A stretch of DNA of 64,000 nucleotides from Bacillota bacterium (GTDB lineage Bacteria > Bacillota > Clostridia > Lachnospirales > Lachnospiraceae). The stretch lies in the NCBI GenBank assembly GCA_023423335.1, contig JAFAFU010000049.1, forward strand, positions 42,716 to 106,715, in the 5' to 3' direction. The notes beneath the pieces are model-generated. The model saw only the letters and a list, made by a program, of their open reading frames with translations. It was not told the origin of the DNA and made no database searches. Of this stretch, positions 47,985 to 57,102 are shown in pieces; position 1 is the stretch's first letter; each line of letters opens with the position of its first letter. The translations under genes and the position numbers were made by a program.

Positions 47985-49530
47985 ACTCCTTTACTGCATC
48001 TCGTTTCGCTCCGGACATATATAAGCCCAGCTCCTGAACCGTAGTTATCTTCGGGTCCAGCTCACCGACAATTTCCCCTTCATACATAACCAGAATACGG
48101 TCACTGACATTGATGACCTCATCCAGCTCCAGGGAAACCAACAGAACTGCTTTACCGGCGTCACGGGTTGCTACCAGCTGTCTGTGGATGTATTCAATTG
48201 CGCCGACATCAAGTCCCCTTGTCGGTTGGACCGCCACCAAAAGCTCGTGTTTTTTATCAATCTCACGGGCGACAATCGCCTTCTGCTGATTACCCCCGGA
48301 CATGCTTCTGACTTGAGTAACCGGGCCCTGGCCGCTTCTGACATCATATTGGCCGATTAATTTTTCCGCGTAGGAACGAACCTCCTGCTTACGGATAAAG
48401 CCCTTCTTCTCAAAATCAGGCTGCCAATAACGCTGCAAAACCATGTTCTCTTCCAGGGAATAATCCAGAACCAGACCGTGCTTATGTCTGTCCTCGGGAA
48501 TATGGCTCATGCCTGATTTCGATCTTTCACGAATGGATACTTTGGTAATATCCTTTCCGTCCAAAGTAATACGTCCGCTGCTAAGCTTCTCCAGGCCGGT
48601 AAGAGCAGATACAAATTCCGTTTGACCGTTCCCGTCAATTCCGGCGATGCAGACAATCTCCCCCGCCCTTACATCGAGGGATATATTCTTCACTGCATTA
48701 TTCTTATGGGACCCCGAGGGTACCGTCACATCACGAACCTTCAGTACGGCCTCTCCGGGAGTAATATCTTTCTTCTCCACCTTAAAGCTTACATCCCGTC
48801 CTACCATCATCCTTGACAATTCTTCCTTTGTCGTATCCTTTATGTCAACTGTGCCGATGCATTTACCCTTGCGGAGTACGGTACAACGGTCTGCAACAGC
48901 CATTATTTCATTCAACTTGTGAGTAATAAACAAAATCGACTTACCTTCTTTTGCAAAGCCGCGCATGATTTCCATGAGCTCATCGATCTCCTGCGGAGTA
49001 AGTACAGCGGTCGGTTCATCGAATATCAATATGTCATTTTCACGGTACAGCATCTTTAAAATCTCTACTCTTTGCTGCATGCCGACAGATATTTTCTCAA
49101 TATAAGCGTCCGGGTTTACCTTAAGACCATACTGTTCACTTAAGGCAATCACCTTTTCCCTTGCTTCCTTCTTCTGGACAAAGCCCATTTTCTTCGGCTC
49201 TACGCCAAGAATTATATTCTCCAATACAGTAAATATCTCCACCAGCTTAAAATGCTGATGAACCATTCCGATTCCCAAAGCATTCGCATCATTGGGGTTG
49301 TCAATCTTAACGGGACTCCCGTCCTTTAATATCTCACCCTTTTCCGCCTTATACAGGCCGAACAGTACGCTCATCAAAGTGGATTTACCCGCGCCGTTCT
49401 CCCCAAGAAGCGCATGGATTTCTCCCTTGCGAAGCTTTAGGGTGATATCGTCATTCGCAATGATACCTGGAAATTCTTTCGTTATACCCCGCATTTCAAT
49501 AATATAATTTTCCACATTTACCTCTTCCAT
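47971..49530 (-). CDS. BMP-type ABC transporter ATPase with two nucleotide-binding domains
   Basis: The 519-residue protein has two ABC domains. The first has Walker A GENGAGKST near 43 and signature ISVGMQQRVEIL. The second has GIDGNGQTE in place of a full Walker A and signature SGGNQQKAIVAREI. This is the usual RbsA/NupO-like double ATPase of nucleoside importers. A GGAAGAG site precedes the start; a possible attenuator separates it from the lipoprotein gene. Confidence 0.95.
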   Translation of the reverse strand: MEEVNVENYIIEMRGITKEFPGIIANDDITLKLRKGEIHALLGENGAGKSTLMSVLFGLYKAEKGEILKDGSPVKIDNPNDANALGIGMVHQHFKLVEIFTVLENIILGVEPKKMGFVQKKEAREKVIALSEQYGLKVNPDAYIEKISVGMQQRVEILKMLYRENDILIFDEPTAVLTPQEIDELMEIMRGFAKEGKSILFITHKLNEIMAVADRCTVLRKGKCIGTVDIKDTTKEELSRMMVGRDVSFKVEKKDITPGEAVLKVRDVTVPSGSHKNNAVKNISLDVRAGEIVCIAGIDGNGQTEFVSALTGLEKLSSGRITLDGKDITKVSIRERSKSGMSHIPEDRHKHGLVLDYSLEENMVLQRYWQPDFEKKGFIRKQEVRSYAEKLIGQYDVRSGQGPVTQVRSMSGGNQQKAIVAREIDKKHELLVAVQPTRGLDVGAIEYIHRQLVATRDAGKAVLLVSLELDEVINVSDRILVMYEGEIVGELDPKITTVQELGLYMSGAKRDAVKEYGDV

Positions 49531-49564
49531 CGATAAGACATAAATTATTTTATTTATAAGAAAA

Positions 49565-49588
49565 GGGGAAAGACAATCATCTTTCCCC
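49565..49588 (-). terminator. Intra-operon hairpin after the BMP lipoprotein gene
   Basis: GGGGAAAGA and TCTTTCCCC form a nine-pair stem followed by TTTTCTTAT on the minus strand. It would lower transcription into the ATPase/permease genes, giving more binding protein than transporter, as in many ABC operons. Confidence 0.65.
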
Positions 49589-49649
49589 CTCTTGAGACTT
49601 ACCTTGTCTAAGGCTCGGACAATATGTCTGCTATCTGTTATAGTGACTA

Positions 49650-50870
49650 CTATCTAACCTCAACAACAACCTTACTTAAGCTAAGACCGCTTACAAGCTC
49701 ATCAACGGTTGCAACACCGCTGGCATCCGCCACTGTAATGCTGCGGATCGGATCTACGCTTCCGTCTACCAGCTTTGCAAATACGGCATCATAAGCTGCC
49801 TTATCAAAGGATGCAAACCGGTCAAAGGCATTGGCAGCCGCATCCCCGATTACTTCGGTCGGAAGACCTACGCCGTTATTCGTAGCATTGAAATAGGTGG
49901 TCTTTCCTGAGAAGGTATCCCAGGTATTGGTCTTATAGATTGCTTCAAGAACCTGAATAACGGATGCTCCAAGACCCTTGGTAGCGGAGGTAATTACGGT
50001 ATCACTGTCATATCTCTGATCAACGTCAACACCGATTACCTTGGTGCCTGACTCAGAAGCAGCCGCCATAACGCTCTTACCTACAGAACCGCCGCAGGCA
50101 AAAATAACTTCCGTACCTTCCTGGTACATAGTCTTCGCCGTTGCCTTATTGGTATCATTCTCATCAAAATTGCCGGTATAGTGGTAGGTCACAGCTACAT
50201 CACCGTCTGCAAGTCCCAATTCAGCCGCTGCATCCTGTGCTCCCTGTAAGAAGCCATAGCCAAAGGCCTGAACTGCAGGAACCGCCATACCGCCCATGAA
50301 ACCGAGTTTCTTCATGCCATCCTTAACAGCCGCATAGCCCGCCAGATAACCGGACTCTTCTTCTGCGTACATAACACTTGCTACGTTTGATTTGGTCTCG
50401 AAGGTTTCCCAGTCTGCCGTGTGGGGAGCACCATCCAGAAGAATAAACTTAACCTCGGGATACTTCGTCTGTGCTTCGTAGATAGGAACCTCGAATAAAA
50501 AGCCGGGAGTTACGATAACCTTCGCACCGCCCTGTACTGCCAGATCAATTGCCGCAAGATATCCGGCATCGGACGCTTCCTCCGGTTTGTAGTACTGATG
50601 ACTCTTGCCATTTGCTTCCGCAAATTCTACAACACCTTCCCAGGAGCCCTGGTTGAAGGATTTGTCATCAATGTTACCCTTGTCCGTTATCAGGGCGATT
50701 TCAAAGGTATTGTCCGTTTTGGTATCACCTTTGCCGGTATCGTCCTTTTTTTCTTCATCGGAGCTGCCTACCTTTGTATCCTTCCCATCATCCTCTTTTT
50801 TGCTGCCGCATGCTGTCAGTGAGCTTAAAGCCAGCACCATAACCAACAACAACGATAAAATCTTTTTCAT
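49650..50870 (-). CDS. BMP-family nucleoside-binding lipoprotein
   Basis: The 406-residue substrate-binding lipoprotein starts with a signal peptide and lipobox LSSLTACGSK (Cys near residue 22), then an acidic Lys/Asp-rich linker (about 25-55). The BMP/PnrA domain begins FEIALITDKGNIDDKSFNQG and has GGSVGKSVMAAA and IGVDVDQRYDSD, typical of purine-nucleoside binders. The ATG at 50870 has AGGAGG at 8 bases. It is the first gene of the importer operon. Confidence 0.95.
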   Translation of the reverse strand: MKKILSLLLVMVLALSSLTACGSKKEDDGKDTKVGSSDEEKKDDTGKGDTKTDNTFEIALITDKGNIDDKSFNQGSWEGVVEFAEANGKSHQYYKPEEASDAGYLAAIDLAVQGGAKVIVTPGFLFEVPIYEAQTKYPEVKFILLDGAPHTADWETFETKSNVASVMYAEEESGYLAGYAAVKDGMKKLGFMGGMAVPAVQAFGYGFLQGAQDAAAELGLADGDVAVTYHYTGNFDENDTNKATAKTMYQEGTEVIFACGGSVGKSVMAAASESGTKVIGVDVDQRYDSDTVITSATKGLGASVIQVLEAIYKTNTWDTFSGKTTYFNATNNGVGLPTEVIGDAAANAFDRFASFDKAAYDAVFAKLVDGSVDPIRSITVADASGVATVDELVSGLSLSKVVVEVR

Positions 50871-50914
50871 AATGTTTCCTCCTACTTTTTTTCGGTACAA
50901 GCACCGTCATACTA

Positions 50915-50942
50915 ATTATACTAAATTGAATGGATTTTTCAA
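50915..50942 (-). promoter_or_regulatory. Promoter of the BMP/ABC operon
   Basis: TTGAAA and TATAAT are separated by 16 bases on the minus strand, about 45 bases before the lipoprotein ATG. I looked for a purine riboswitch in the leader; there is no room and no matching core. Confidence 0.8.
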
Positions 50943-51175
50943 CTGCAAACTACAAAATACTGTTAAAAATGTAAAAATGTTTAAATTGTCAAAGCCTTGA
51001 ATTTTTATGCGTTTCCGGGATTTTACCCAATAAACTTTTCCCTGTTTTGCCTCATTCCTGCGTATGTATTTACCTCCTCCGAATTTATGCCAGGCGCGTT
51101 TACACGCTTTGATGACACAGGCACATATTTTTGAGGCTGAAAGTGCATTTCTTACAACTTTATCATCCCATGGAA

Positions 51176-51206
51176 TCAAAAAAATATGTAGTATTCCTAC
51201 ATATTT
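51176..51206 (-). terminator. Terminator after the thymidine kinase gene
   Basis: AAATATGTAG and CTACATATTT form a perfect stem followed by TTTTTG on the minus strand, 27 bases after the tdk stop. Confidence 0.85.
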
Positions 51207-51232
51207 CAATGATCGTAACTATTCCGGCTGCC

Positions 51233-51829
51233 TTATTTTATATTATTCCGATCCGGCTGTCTTTTCAGCCCCTCTGTATAACATTGGTAACACATCGGCG
51301 TATAGGTGTCATTGCCTCCAATCAGAATCTGCTCTCCTTCGGTGATTATCCTGCCCTGCGCATCCATTCTGACGTTAACCGTCGCCTTTTTCCCACAGGC
51401 GCAGATCGTTTTTATCTCCGTAATGGAATCCGCAATCTCTAAGAGGCGTTTGCTTCCGGGAAACATCTTCGTACGGAAATCCGTTCTGAGTCCAAAGCAG
51501 AGAACCGGAATATTGAATTCTATTACGACCAGGGACAATTGGTCTACCTGGGCCTCCGATAAGAACTGTGCTTCATCCACAATGATGACATCAATCTTTT
51601 TCGTCAGCCTCAGGTAGGATTCATATACATTTTCCTGATCTGGAAGCACGTAAGCCGGTGAGGACAAACCGATACGGGACCGGACCATCTGCTCTCCATC
51701 CCGGTTATCCACCATAGGCTTAATAAGCCATACTTCCATACCCCTCTCTTCATAATTAAACTTAGTAATCAATGCCTGGGCTGTTTTTGAACTGCCCATA
51801 ACACCATACTTAAAGTATAATTTCGCCAT
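51233..51829 (-). CDS. tdk: Thymidine kinase, type II
   Basis: The 198-residue enzyme phosphorylates thymidine for salvage. The P-loop is YGVMGSSKTAQAL (residues 8-20, with MGSSKT), the Walker-B-like DEAQFLSEAQVDQL is near 92, and the zinc cysteines sit in ICACGKKA and CYQC. The start at 51829 has GGAGG six bases upstream; the ATG two codons earlier touches it and is less likely. Its place before the nucleoside importer fits a salvage theme. Confidence 0.95.
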   Translation of the reverse strand: MAKLYFKYGVMGSSKTAQALITKFNYEERGMEVWLIKPMVDNRDGEQMVRSRIGLSSPAYVLPDQENVYESYLRLTKKIDVIIVDEAQFLSEAQVDQLSLVVIEFNIPVLCFGLRTDFRTKMFPGSKRLLEIADSITEIKTICACGKKATVNVRMDAQGRIITEGEQILIGGNDTYTPMCYQCYTEGLKRQPDRNNIK

Positions 51830-51841
51830 TCTCATCCTCCG

Positions 51842-52348
51842 CTATGTTCCGTATTTATTAAAACTATGCTTCAGTCTTTTCAATATCATGGAGCCTAAGA
51901 TTCCGATCAGGGTTCCGGTTACCGCCCCCGTAATCAAAAGAAACGGCAGATAATAAACCAAGTTTGCATTATGGACATAGACAATTGCTACCGCAATCTG
52001 TCCGACATTATGACCGACTCCTCCGATGATGCTGACACCTACCATACTGAATAATTTGCTCTTTTGGAACAGCACCATCAATAACCAGCTTAGAATACCT
52101 CCGGCCAGGCTGAAAGCAATGGTTCCCGGATCACGGAAGGTAAAGCCCACCAACAGGATACGGATCACGGAAAGGACAAAGGCATCCTTCCAACCCAATC
52201 CATAGAGTGCGGTTATTACAACCAGATTTGCCAGACCCAGCTTCATTCCCGGGACCCCAAAGGGGATCGGAATCAGGCTTTCAATATAACTGAATATGAA
52301 CGCCAACGCAATCAGCAGTCCATAGGTTGCTATTTTTCTCGATTTCAT
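51842..52348 (-). CDS. Gx-transporter/heptaprenyl diphosphate synthase component I-like membrane protein
   Basis: The 168-residue protein has five to six membrane helices and the family start YGLLIALAFIFSYIESLIP, then GVPGMKLGLANLVVITALYGL. It belongs to the HepSI/Gx family, S-component-like membrane proteins often next to a NusG-domain protein, as here. Substrate unknown. The ATG at 52348 (AAAGGAG upstream) is inside the stop region of the previous gene by one reading; the longer frame is rejected. Confidence 0.88.
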   Translation of the reverse strand: MKSRKIATYGLLIALAFIFSYIESLIPIPFGVPGMKLGLANLVVITALYGLGWKDAFVLSVIRILLVGFTFRDPGTIAFSLAGGILSWLLMVLFQKSKLFSMVGVSIIGGVGHNVGQIAVAIVYVHNANLVYYLPFLLITGAVTGTLIGILGSMILKRLKHSFNKYGT

Positions 52349-52371
52349 GCAAACTCCTTTAAGTCCGTGTA

Positions 52372-52740
52372 TTATCTGGCTACTGCATCCACATCGCTTT
52401 CCTCGCCTCCCATAATCTGAAGAACTACATTGTGGGGCAGGCATGTAATTGTTTCGTTATTGTAATGGATGGTATCGGGACTCTTTACGCATAGCTTATC
52501 GGGACAGTTGGCATCAATCATATCAACATGACCGTCCTTTATTATAAAGGTATTCCAAGCCCCACCCGGCAGCTCGACTTTATATGTCGTATCCTCATCA
52601 AGGTACAACTGCGTATATTCCTTCCCGTCCACCATAACCAGGACCTTATTGCCCTCCTGTTTCGTTAAATTTATAATCAGCAGAACAATAGCTACAATCA
52701 GCAGCAGGCCTCCGATCAGTATAAAATCATTTTTTTTCAT
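52372..52740 (-). CDS. NusG domain II-containing membrane-anchored protein
   Basis: The 122-residue protein has an N-terminal membrane helix (FILIGGLLLIVAIVLLIINL) and an extracytoplasmic NusG-domain-II-like beta barrel with CPDKLCVKSPDTI and CLPHNVVLQI, the two cysteines of the family. It usually pairs with the Gx-family gene downstream; the two are separated by 23 bases here. Role unknown, perhaps in respiratory or flavin metabolism. Confidence 0.9.
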   Translation of the reverse strand: MKKNDFILIGGLLLIVAIVLLIINLTKQEGNKVLVMVDGKEYTQLYLDEDTTYKVELPGGAWNTFIIKDGHVDMIDANCPDKLCVKSPDTIHYNNETITCLPHNVVLQIMGGEESDVDAVAR

Positions 52741-52888
52741 TCAGATGTCTCCCGATCTAACATGGTTATATCAAAGAACCGGTGCCTTCCTGTCCGCAGC
52801 ACATAACCAACATCATAATACCTCAGAAATCAAATGTCAAGGGATTGGCTGATCTAACAGTGCCAATTATATCCATTTTATCATTATG

Positions 52889-53734
52889 CTATTCCTGGTC
52901 ATCCAGCAGCGACTCAAGGTAATCGGCCAGCTCTCCCAAATAATCCCCTTCAAACAGTTCTATCATTCCTTTGTCACAGGCTGCCGTAAATTTAGGATCA
53001 ACCGGCAGCTTTGCAGCGATCGGTATCTGATGCTTTCTTGCTGTATCTTTCACACGGCTTTCTCCAAAGATCGGATAAGCCTTATCGCAATCCGGACATT
53101 TAAAGTAGGACATATTCTCCACAATTCCTAAGATGGGGATATTCATCATCTCTGCCATCCTTACAGCCTTGGCAACAATCATGGATACCAGCTCCTGGGG
53201 CGTAGTAACGATAATGATACCGTCAATATCCAGCGACTGGAATACAGTCAGCGGCACATCTCCGGTTCCCGGCGGCATATCCACAAACATAAAATCAACA
53301 TTGTTCCAGATAACATCCGTCCAGAACTGTTTCACAGTCCCGGCAATAATCGGTCCTCTCCAGACAACGGGATCTGTTTCCTTATCTAAAAGCAGATTGA
53401 TGGACATAATGTCCACTCCTGTTTTACTCTTTGACGGGAATAATCCCAGTTCATTTCCCCTTGCCTTTTCCTTCAGTCCGAATGCTCTCGGAATAGACGG
53501 TCCGGTAATATCTGCATCCAGAATTGCACTATGATAGCCCTTCCTGTTCATTAAAACAGCCATCAGTGAGGTGACCAGGGACTTTCCAACCCCGCCTTTT
53601 CCGCTGACTACTCCGATCACCTTCTTAATACGGCTCATTTCATGGGGCTGAAGAGCAAAATCGGTTTTATTATTTTTTCTGCTGTCGCAATCCACACCGC
53701 AGGAATCACAATTTGAATTACAATTATCACTCAT
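52889..53734 (-). CDS. Mrp/NBP35-family iron-sulfur carrier ATPase
   Basis: The 281-residue protein has a deviant Walker A GKGGVGKS near residue 45 and MFVDMPPGTGDVPLT near 130. It also has an N-terminal cysteine motif (CNSNCDSCGVDC, residues 4-15) and a C-terminal CPDC pair, so it can carry a [4Fe-4S] cluster and deliver it to client proteins. The start has AAAGGAG at 9 bases; a longer frame is rejected. It stands alone. Confidence 0.93.
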   Translation of the reverse strand: MSDNCNSNCDSCGVDCDSRKNNKTDFALQPHEMSRIKKVIGVVSGKGGVGKSLVTSLMAVLMNRKGYHSAILDADITGPSIPRAFGLKEKARGNELGLFPSKSKTGVDIMSINLLLDKETDPVVWRGPIIAGTVKQFWTDVIWNNVDFMFVDMPPGTGDVPLTVFQSLDIDGIIIVTTPQELVSMIVAKAVRMAEMMNIPILGIVENMSYFKCPDCDKAYPIFGESRVKDTARKHQIPIAAKLPVDPKFTAACDKGMIELFEGDYLGELADYLESLLDDQE

Positions 53735-53894
53735 AGAATTCTCCTTTCTCTTCCTTCGTCGAAATTCATTTGCTTCCAATTATAATCCTTTTTTGGTATA
53801 TGTCAATGTCTGAGCCTGGCTGGTGCCTTTATGGAGGACAGGCTTTCATTCACCTGGCTGATGCCGCAGCTCCGGCACAGGACAGCTGTCCATG

Positions 53895-53939
53895 GAAATA
53901 CTTTCCACAGAAATACTTTCCACAGAAATACTTTCCTAT
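53895..53939. repeat. Three tandem 15-bp repeats
   Basis: The unit GAAATACTTTCCACA occurs three times in a row; the last copy differs at its last bases. It lies about 75 bases before the DUF4474 gene start and may be part of its promoter region or a slippage product. Confidence 0.85.
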
Positions 53940-54014
53940 TCCCCCGATAATCTTTAACAACTGCCTGCCCACAGGAATATGATGATATATAACATTATGA
54001 AGGGAGTGATTTTT

Positions 54015-55064
54015 ATGTTATCTTTACCGGCAATAATGGCCGGATTTATAGGAGCCTCCATTCTTTGGGGTTTTTATCTGCAGAATAAGTTATTGGTCGC
54101 CATCCTTATATTACTGCTGATGCTCGGTACCTCCTTATTCTTCCGACTGCCAAAATGGAGAGCTAAGAAAAAGAAGAAGGAACAGGAGAAAAAAATAGTC
54201 CGTCCGATTACGGATGTGATCGGTACCAACCAGGATCGCATAGAAGAAATAAATAAGGATATGAAACCCTTCGGCTTCGCCTATGAACCGATACAGGATT
54301 TTTTCTATTCCCTGATGGACGGCTGGCAGAGAGCTTTTGGATATTGCAGACTTTATGACGAGGGCAGTGCGGCTTTCAGTATGATCATTGATTGTGAACC
54401 AATAACTTTTGAATATAATGGTGTGAAGTATCTGATCGAATTCTGGAAAGGTCAATACGGCATGACAACGGGAGGAGAAGTAGGCATTTATTATACTACG
54501 AGTTCCGACATAAATATACCGGGAGTTTTTAACGGAACCTTCTACCATGCGGTAAAGGATGAAGATCGGATTAATATGTCCTTTGCCTTCCGCAAGAATG
54601 GCAACCTTATGTTTACCAGAACTGCTTACCATTGGTGGATTACCGGATTTAAGCTGGGGGAATTTTCCTGGCCCGATGAGCTGTCCATGGATATCATCAT
54701 GGATCTCTATGACCATAAGATGGCTTATACTTTCGGTGAAGCCTTAATGAAAGCAGGATATACCGAGGCGGAATTCGCTGTCCGGGGCAGAAGGGTCTGG
54801 ATCCGATTTGATAAGCCCCATACCCCTCAGCCCAACAGCCGGACGTATTTTACCGAGAGGCTGATGCAGAATAATAACCGCTCATTCTGTGAGGCTTACC
54901 ATTATCTGACGGATGCCTATACCGATACCCCCGATAAGCTGGAAATTGTCAGGAACGAGTCTCCGAATATGTATAATCAAATTCTCCGTATGGGGAAGCC
55001 CCTTGAGGTATTTGAAGCCTACAACAAGATTATAGGATTTATCAAAAAGCAAGAGGCCGAATAG
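54015..55064 (+). CDS. DUF4474 membrane protein
   Basis: The 349-residue protein starts with two membrane helices (about 3-45), then a basic stretch (KKKKKEQEKKI), then the DUF4474 domain (FYSLMDGWQRAFGYCRLYDE to IIDCEPITFEYNGVKYLIEFWKGQYGM). The domain is common in Lachnospiraceae and has no established function. The ATG at 54015 has GGGAGTG at 6 bases. The metallophosphoesterase gene follows after 15 bases, so the pair is one operon. Confidence 0.85.
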   Translation: MLSLPAIMAGFIGASILWGFYLQNKLLVAILILLLMLGTSLFFRLPKWRAKKKKKEQEKKIVRPITDVIGTNQDRIEEINKDMKPFGFAYEPIQDFFYSLMDGWQRAFGYCRLYDEGSAAFSMIIDCEPITFEYNGVKYLIEFWKGQYGMTTGGEVGIYYTTSSDINIPGVFNGTFYHAVKDEDRINMSFAFRKNGNLMFTRTAYHWWITGFKLGEFSWPDELSMDIIMDLYDHKMAYTFGEALMKAGYTEAEFAVRGRRVWIRFDKPHTPQPNSRTYFTERLMQNNNRSFCEAYHYLTDAYTDTPDKLEIVRNESPNMYNQILRMGKPLEVFEAYNKIIGFIKKQEAE

Positions 55065-55079
55065 AGGGAGGGTGATAGC

Positions 55080-55988
55080 ATGTCAGCTTCAAAGCGTTTA
55101 TCCCAGGTACTCTCCTCCTCACCGAGAATACCCATCGATGACAATTCCAGAATTGTCATTATGAGTGACTGTCACCGGGGTATTGGTGGCTGGTCTGACA
55201 ACTTTTCCGATAATCAGAACCTCTTCTTTGCAGCACTGACGTTCTATTACGAACGAGGCTATACTTATATAGAATTAGGTGATGGTGATGAACTTTGGGA
55301 GAACAGAAGCATAGATCCGATCATACAAATTCACAGTGATGCCTTCTGGCTTATGTCACAGTTTTACCGCACAGGAAGGTTTTATATGATGTATGGAAAC
55401 CATGATATTGTAAAAAGAGACCCGAAATTTGCTAAAGCAAAATGCGAATCTTATTATTGTGAGAGTGCCCGTACCATGCTGGCACTATTTCCCGGAATTA
55501 AGATTACGGAAGGTCTCCTGCTGGACTATGGAAATACCGGCTACCGGATATTTCTGACCCATGGACACCAGGCAGATATCCTGAACGATACTCTGTGGAG
55601 ATTATCCCGTTTTATGGTCCGATACCTGTGGAAGCCCCTGGAGCTGATTGGGATCCGTGATCCGACCAGCGCCGCTAAGAATAATGAATTAAAAAATACT
55701 GTGGAAAAAAAACTGGTGGATTGGTCCGTTAAGGAAAACCAGATGATAGTCTGCGGACATACCCACCGCCCCGTATTCCCAAAGCCCGGCCAGCCGTTAT
55801 ATTTCAATGACGGCAGTTGTATCCATCCCCGAAGCATCACAGCCCTGGAGATCATCAATGGAACCATTTCTCTGGTAAAATGGGCAATCATGATAAAGCC
55901 GGACCGAAGCCTGTTCGTAGGCAGGGAAGTATTAGAGTCTCCAATCAGGCTGATTGACTATTTTGCCGCACAAAATAAAGCAGAATAA
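55080..55988 (+). CDS. Metallophosphoesterase
   Basis: The 302-residue enzyme carries the calcineurin-like metal sites in order: MSDCHRG near residue 24, ELGDGDELWENR near 62-73, YGNHDIV near 102, THGHQ near 160 and CGHTHRP near 224. It should cleave phosphomono- or diesters, possibly UDP-diacylglucosamine-like or nucleotide substrates. It follows the DUF4474 gene closely and the two may act on the same surface process. Confidence 0.9.
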   Translation: MSASKRLSQVLSSSPRIPIDDNSRIVIMSDCHRGIGGWSDNFSDNQNLFFAALTFYYERGYTYIELGDGDELWENRSIDPIIQIHSDAFWLMSQFYRTGRFYMMYGNHDIVKRDPKFAKAKCESYYCESARTMLALFPGIKITEGLLLDYGNTGYRIFLTHGHQADILNDTLWRLSRFMVRYLWKPLELIGIRDPTSAAKNNELKNTVEKKLVDWSVKENQMIVCGHTHRPVFPKPGQPLYFNDGSCIHPRSITALEIINGTISLVKWAIMIKPDRSLFVGREVLESPIRLIDYFAAQNKAE

Positions 55989-55999
55989 AAAGGGGGCCG

Positions 56000-56031
56000 C
56001 CGTAACGTTATCTTTCCGGATAACGTTACGG
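56000..56031 (+). terminator. Hairpin after the metallophosphoesterase gene
   Basis: CCGTAACGTTAT and ATAACGTTACGG are perfect arms, extended by an outer GGGC/GCCC pairing. The T-run is short, so efficiency is uncertain. It also lies after the convergent flavin reductase gene. Confidence 0.7.
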
Positions 56032-56063
56032 AACAGCCCGATTTACATAGACCGCAGTAACAA

Positions 56064-56642
56064 TTATTTCCTTTTCTTATCTGGCTTTTTAACGGAATAA
56101 CCGAATTTACCGATCAGCTTCCCCAGGCCGTAATACTCACCGTGGGAATATGCGATCAGCTTGGTCTTATTTAAGTGGAATTTGCCTTTTTCATCCATAT
56201 AGCTCTTATCCACAGCTACATTTACCACCTCGGCAAGAAACATATCATGAGACCCCAAAGGGATAATTTCCTTCACCCTGCATTCAATACTGACCGGAGC
56301 CTGGGCTATCATGGGTGCCTGCTCCAATCGTCCCGGTACGGGGGTCAGCTTCATTTCTTTAAATTTATCAATATCCCTACCGGATCTGACACCACAGAAA
56401 TCTGCCGCCTTCGTCAGTTCCTCGGTCACCAGGTTAATGACAAACTCACCGCTCTCCTTGATAATATCGTAAGAATAGCGTTCTTTCCGAATGGATACGG
56501 ATACCATGGCCGGACTGCTGCATACGGTCCCTGCCCATGCCACCGTAATAATATTCGGTTTCTGATTCTTACCGGCACAACTGACCATAACAGCCGGAAT
56601 TGGATAAAGCATATTGCCGGGAGGAAAATATTCTTTTTCCAT
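56064..56642 (-). CDS. Flavin reductase family protein (flavoredoxin-like)
   Basis: The 192-residue FMN-binding split barrel begins YPIPAVMVSCAGKNQKPNII and has TVAWAGTVCSSPAMVSVSIR and GEFVINLVTEEL, typical of flavoredoxin/HpaC-like proteins that bind FMN and move electrons. The C-terminus is basic. The start has GGAAG upstream. The truncated relative at 18513-18734 belongs to another branch of the same fold. Confidence 0.92.
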   Translation of the reverse strand: MEKEYFPPGNMLYPIPAVMVSCAGKNQKPNIITVAWAGTVCSSPAMVSVSIRKERYSYDIIKESGEFVINLVTEELTKAADFCGVRSGRDIDKFKEMKLTPVPGRLEQAPMIAQAPVSIECRVKEIIPLGSHDMFLAEVVNVAVDKSYMDEKGKFHLNKTKLIAYSHGEYYGLGKLIGKFGYSVKKPDKKRK

Positions 56643-56784
56643 AGGACGCTTCCTTTCTGTTCACTTTGCTCTATCATAGTACCTCCGGTCTCTGCCTGTG
56701 TCAAGCCATAGAGTTGTATCTGAATAAATCAGGTCCTATCCATCCATAATATAGTTGAACATTCTATCGGAAAGGAGTAAGTCC

Positions 56785-56976
56785 ATGAAAGCATCGGTTG
56801 ATCAGGACGGTTGCATCAGCTGCGGATTATGCATAGATATATGTCCGGAAGTATTCAGTTATAATGAAAACGAAGTTTCCCAGGCAATTGAAGGTGATGT
56901 TCCGGCAGACTGTATAGACAGGGCGATTGAATCAAGAGACGGCTGCCCGGTCAGTGTAATTGATCTTGACGAGTAA
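56785..56976 (+). CDS. Single-cluster ferredoxin
   Basis: The 63-residue protein has CISCGLCIDICPEVF near residues 10-24 and a fourth-type cysteine in DGCPVSVIDL at the end, the layout of [4Fe-4S] ferredoxins of the Thermotoga/Desulfovibrio type. It is an electron carrier in the cytoplasm. The ATG at 56785 has AAAGGAG at 9 bases. Confidence 0.95.
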   Translation: MKASVDQDGCISCGLCIDICPEVFSYNENEVSQAIEGDVPADCIDRAIESRDGCPVSVIDLDE

Positions 56977-57029
56977 AAGCAGCTTGGGTAAATGAGTCAA
57001 CAAGATTGTCCGCTATATCAGTATGACAC

Positions 57030-57082
57030 AAAAAGCACTTTTGATTCCGCCGAAACAATCGGGCGAAATCAAGGTGCTTTTT
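57030..57082 (+). terminator. Terminator of the ferredoxin gene
   Basis: AAAAAGCAC with inner TTTGATT and CCGCC pair to GGGCG, AAATCAA and GGTGCTTTTT. A long stem with T-run. Confidence 0.85.
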
Positions 57083-57102
57083 GAATTTCAAAACCATGAT
57101 TC

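Noticed and set aside
50870..51070. Purine riboswitch before the nucleoside importer
   Set aside because: The leader between promoter and ATG is about 45 bases and lacks the three-way-junction core.
50916..51209. 97-codon frame between tdk and the BMP lipoprotein gene
   Set aside because: It crosses the tdk terminator and the operon promoter and contains the short dispersed repeat; it matches no known protein.
53895..53939. CRISPR array
   Set aside because: The 15-bp units are directly adjacent without spacers, and no cas gene is present.
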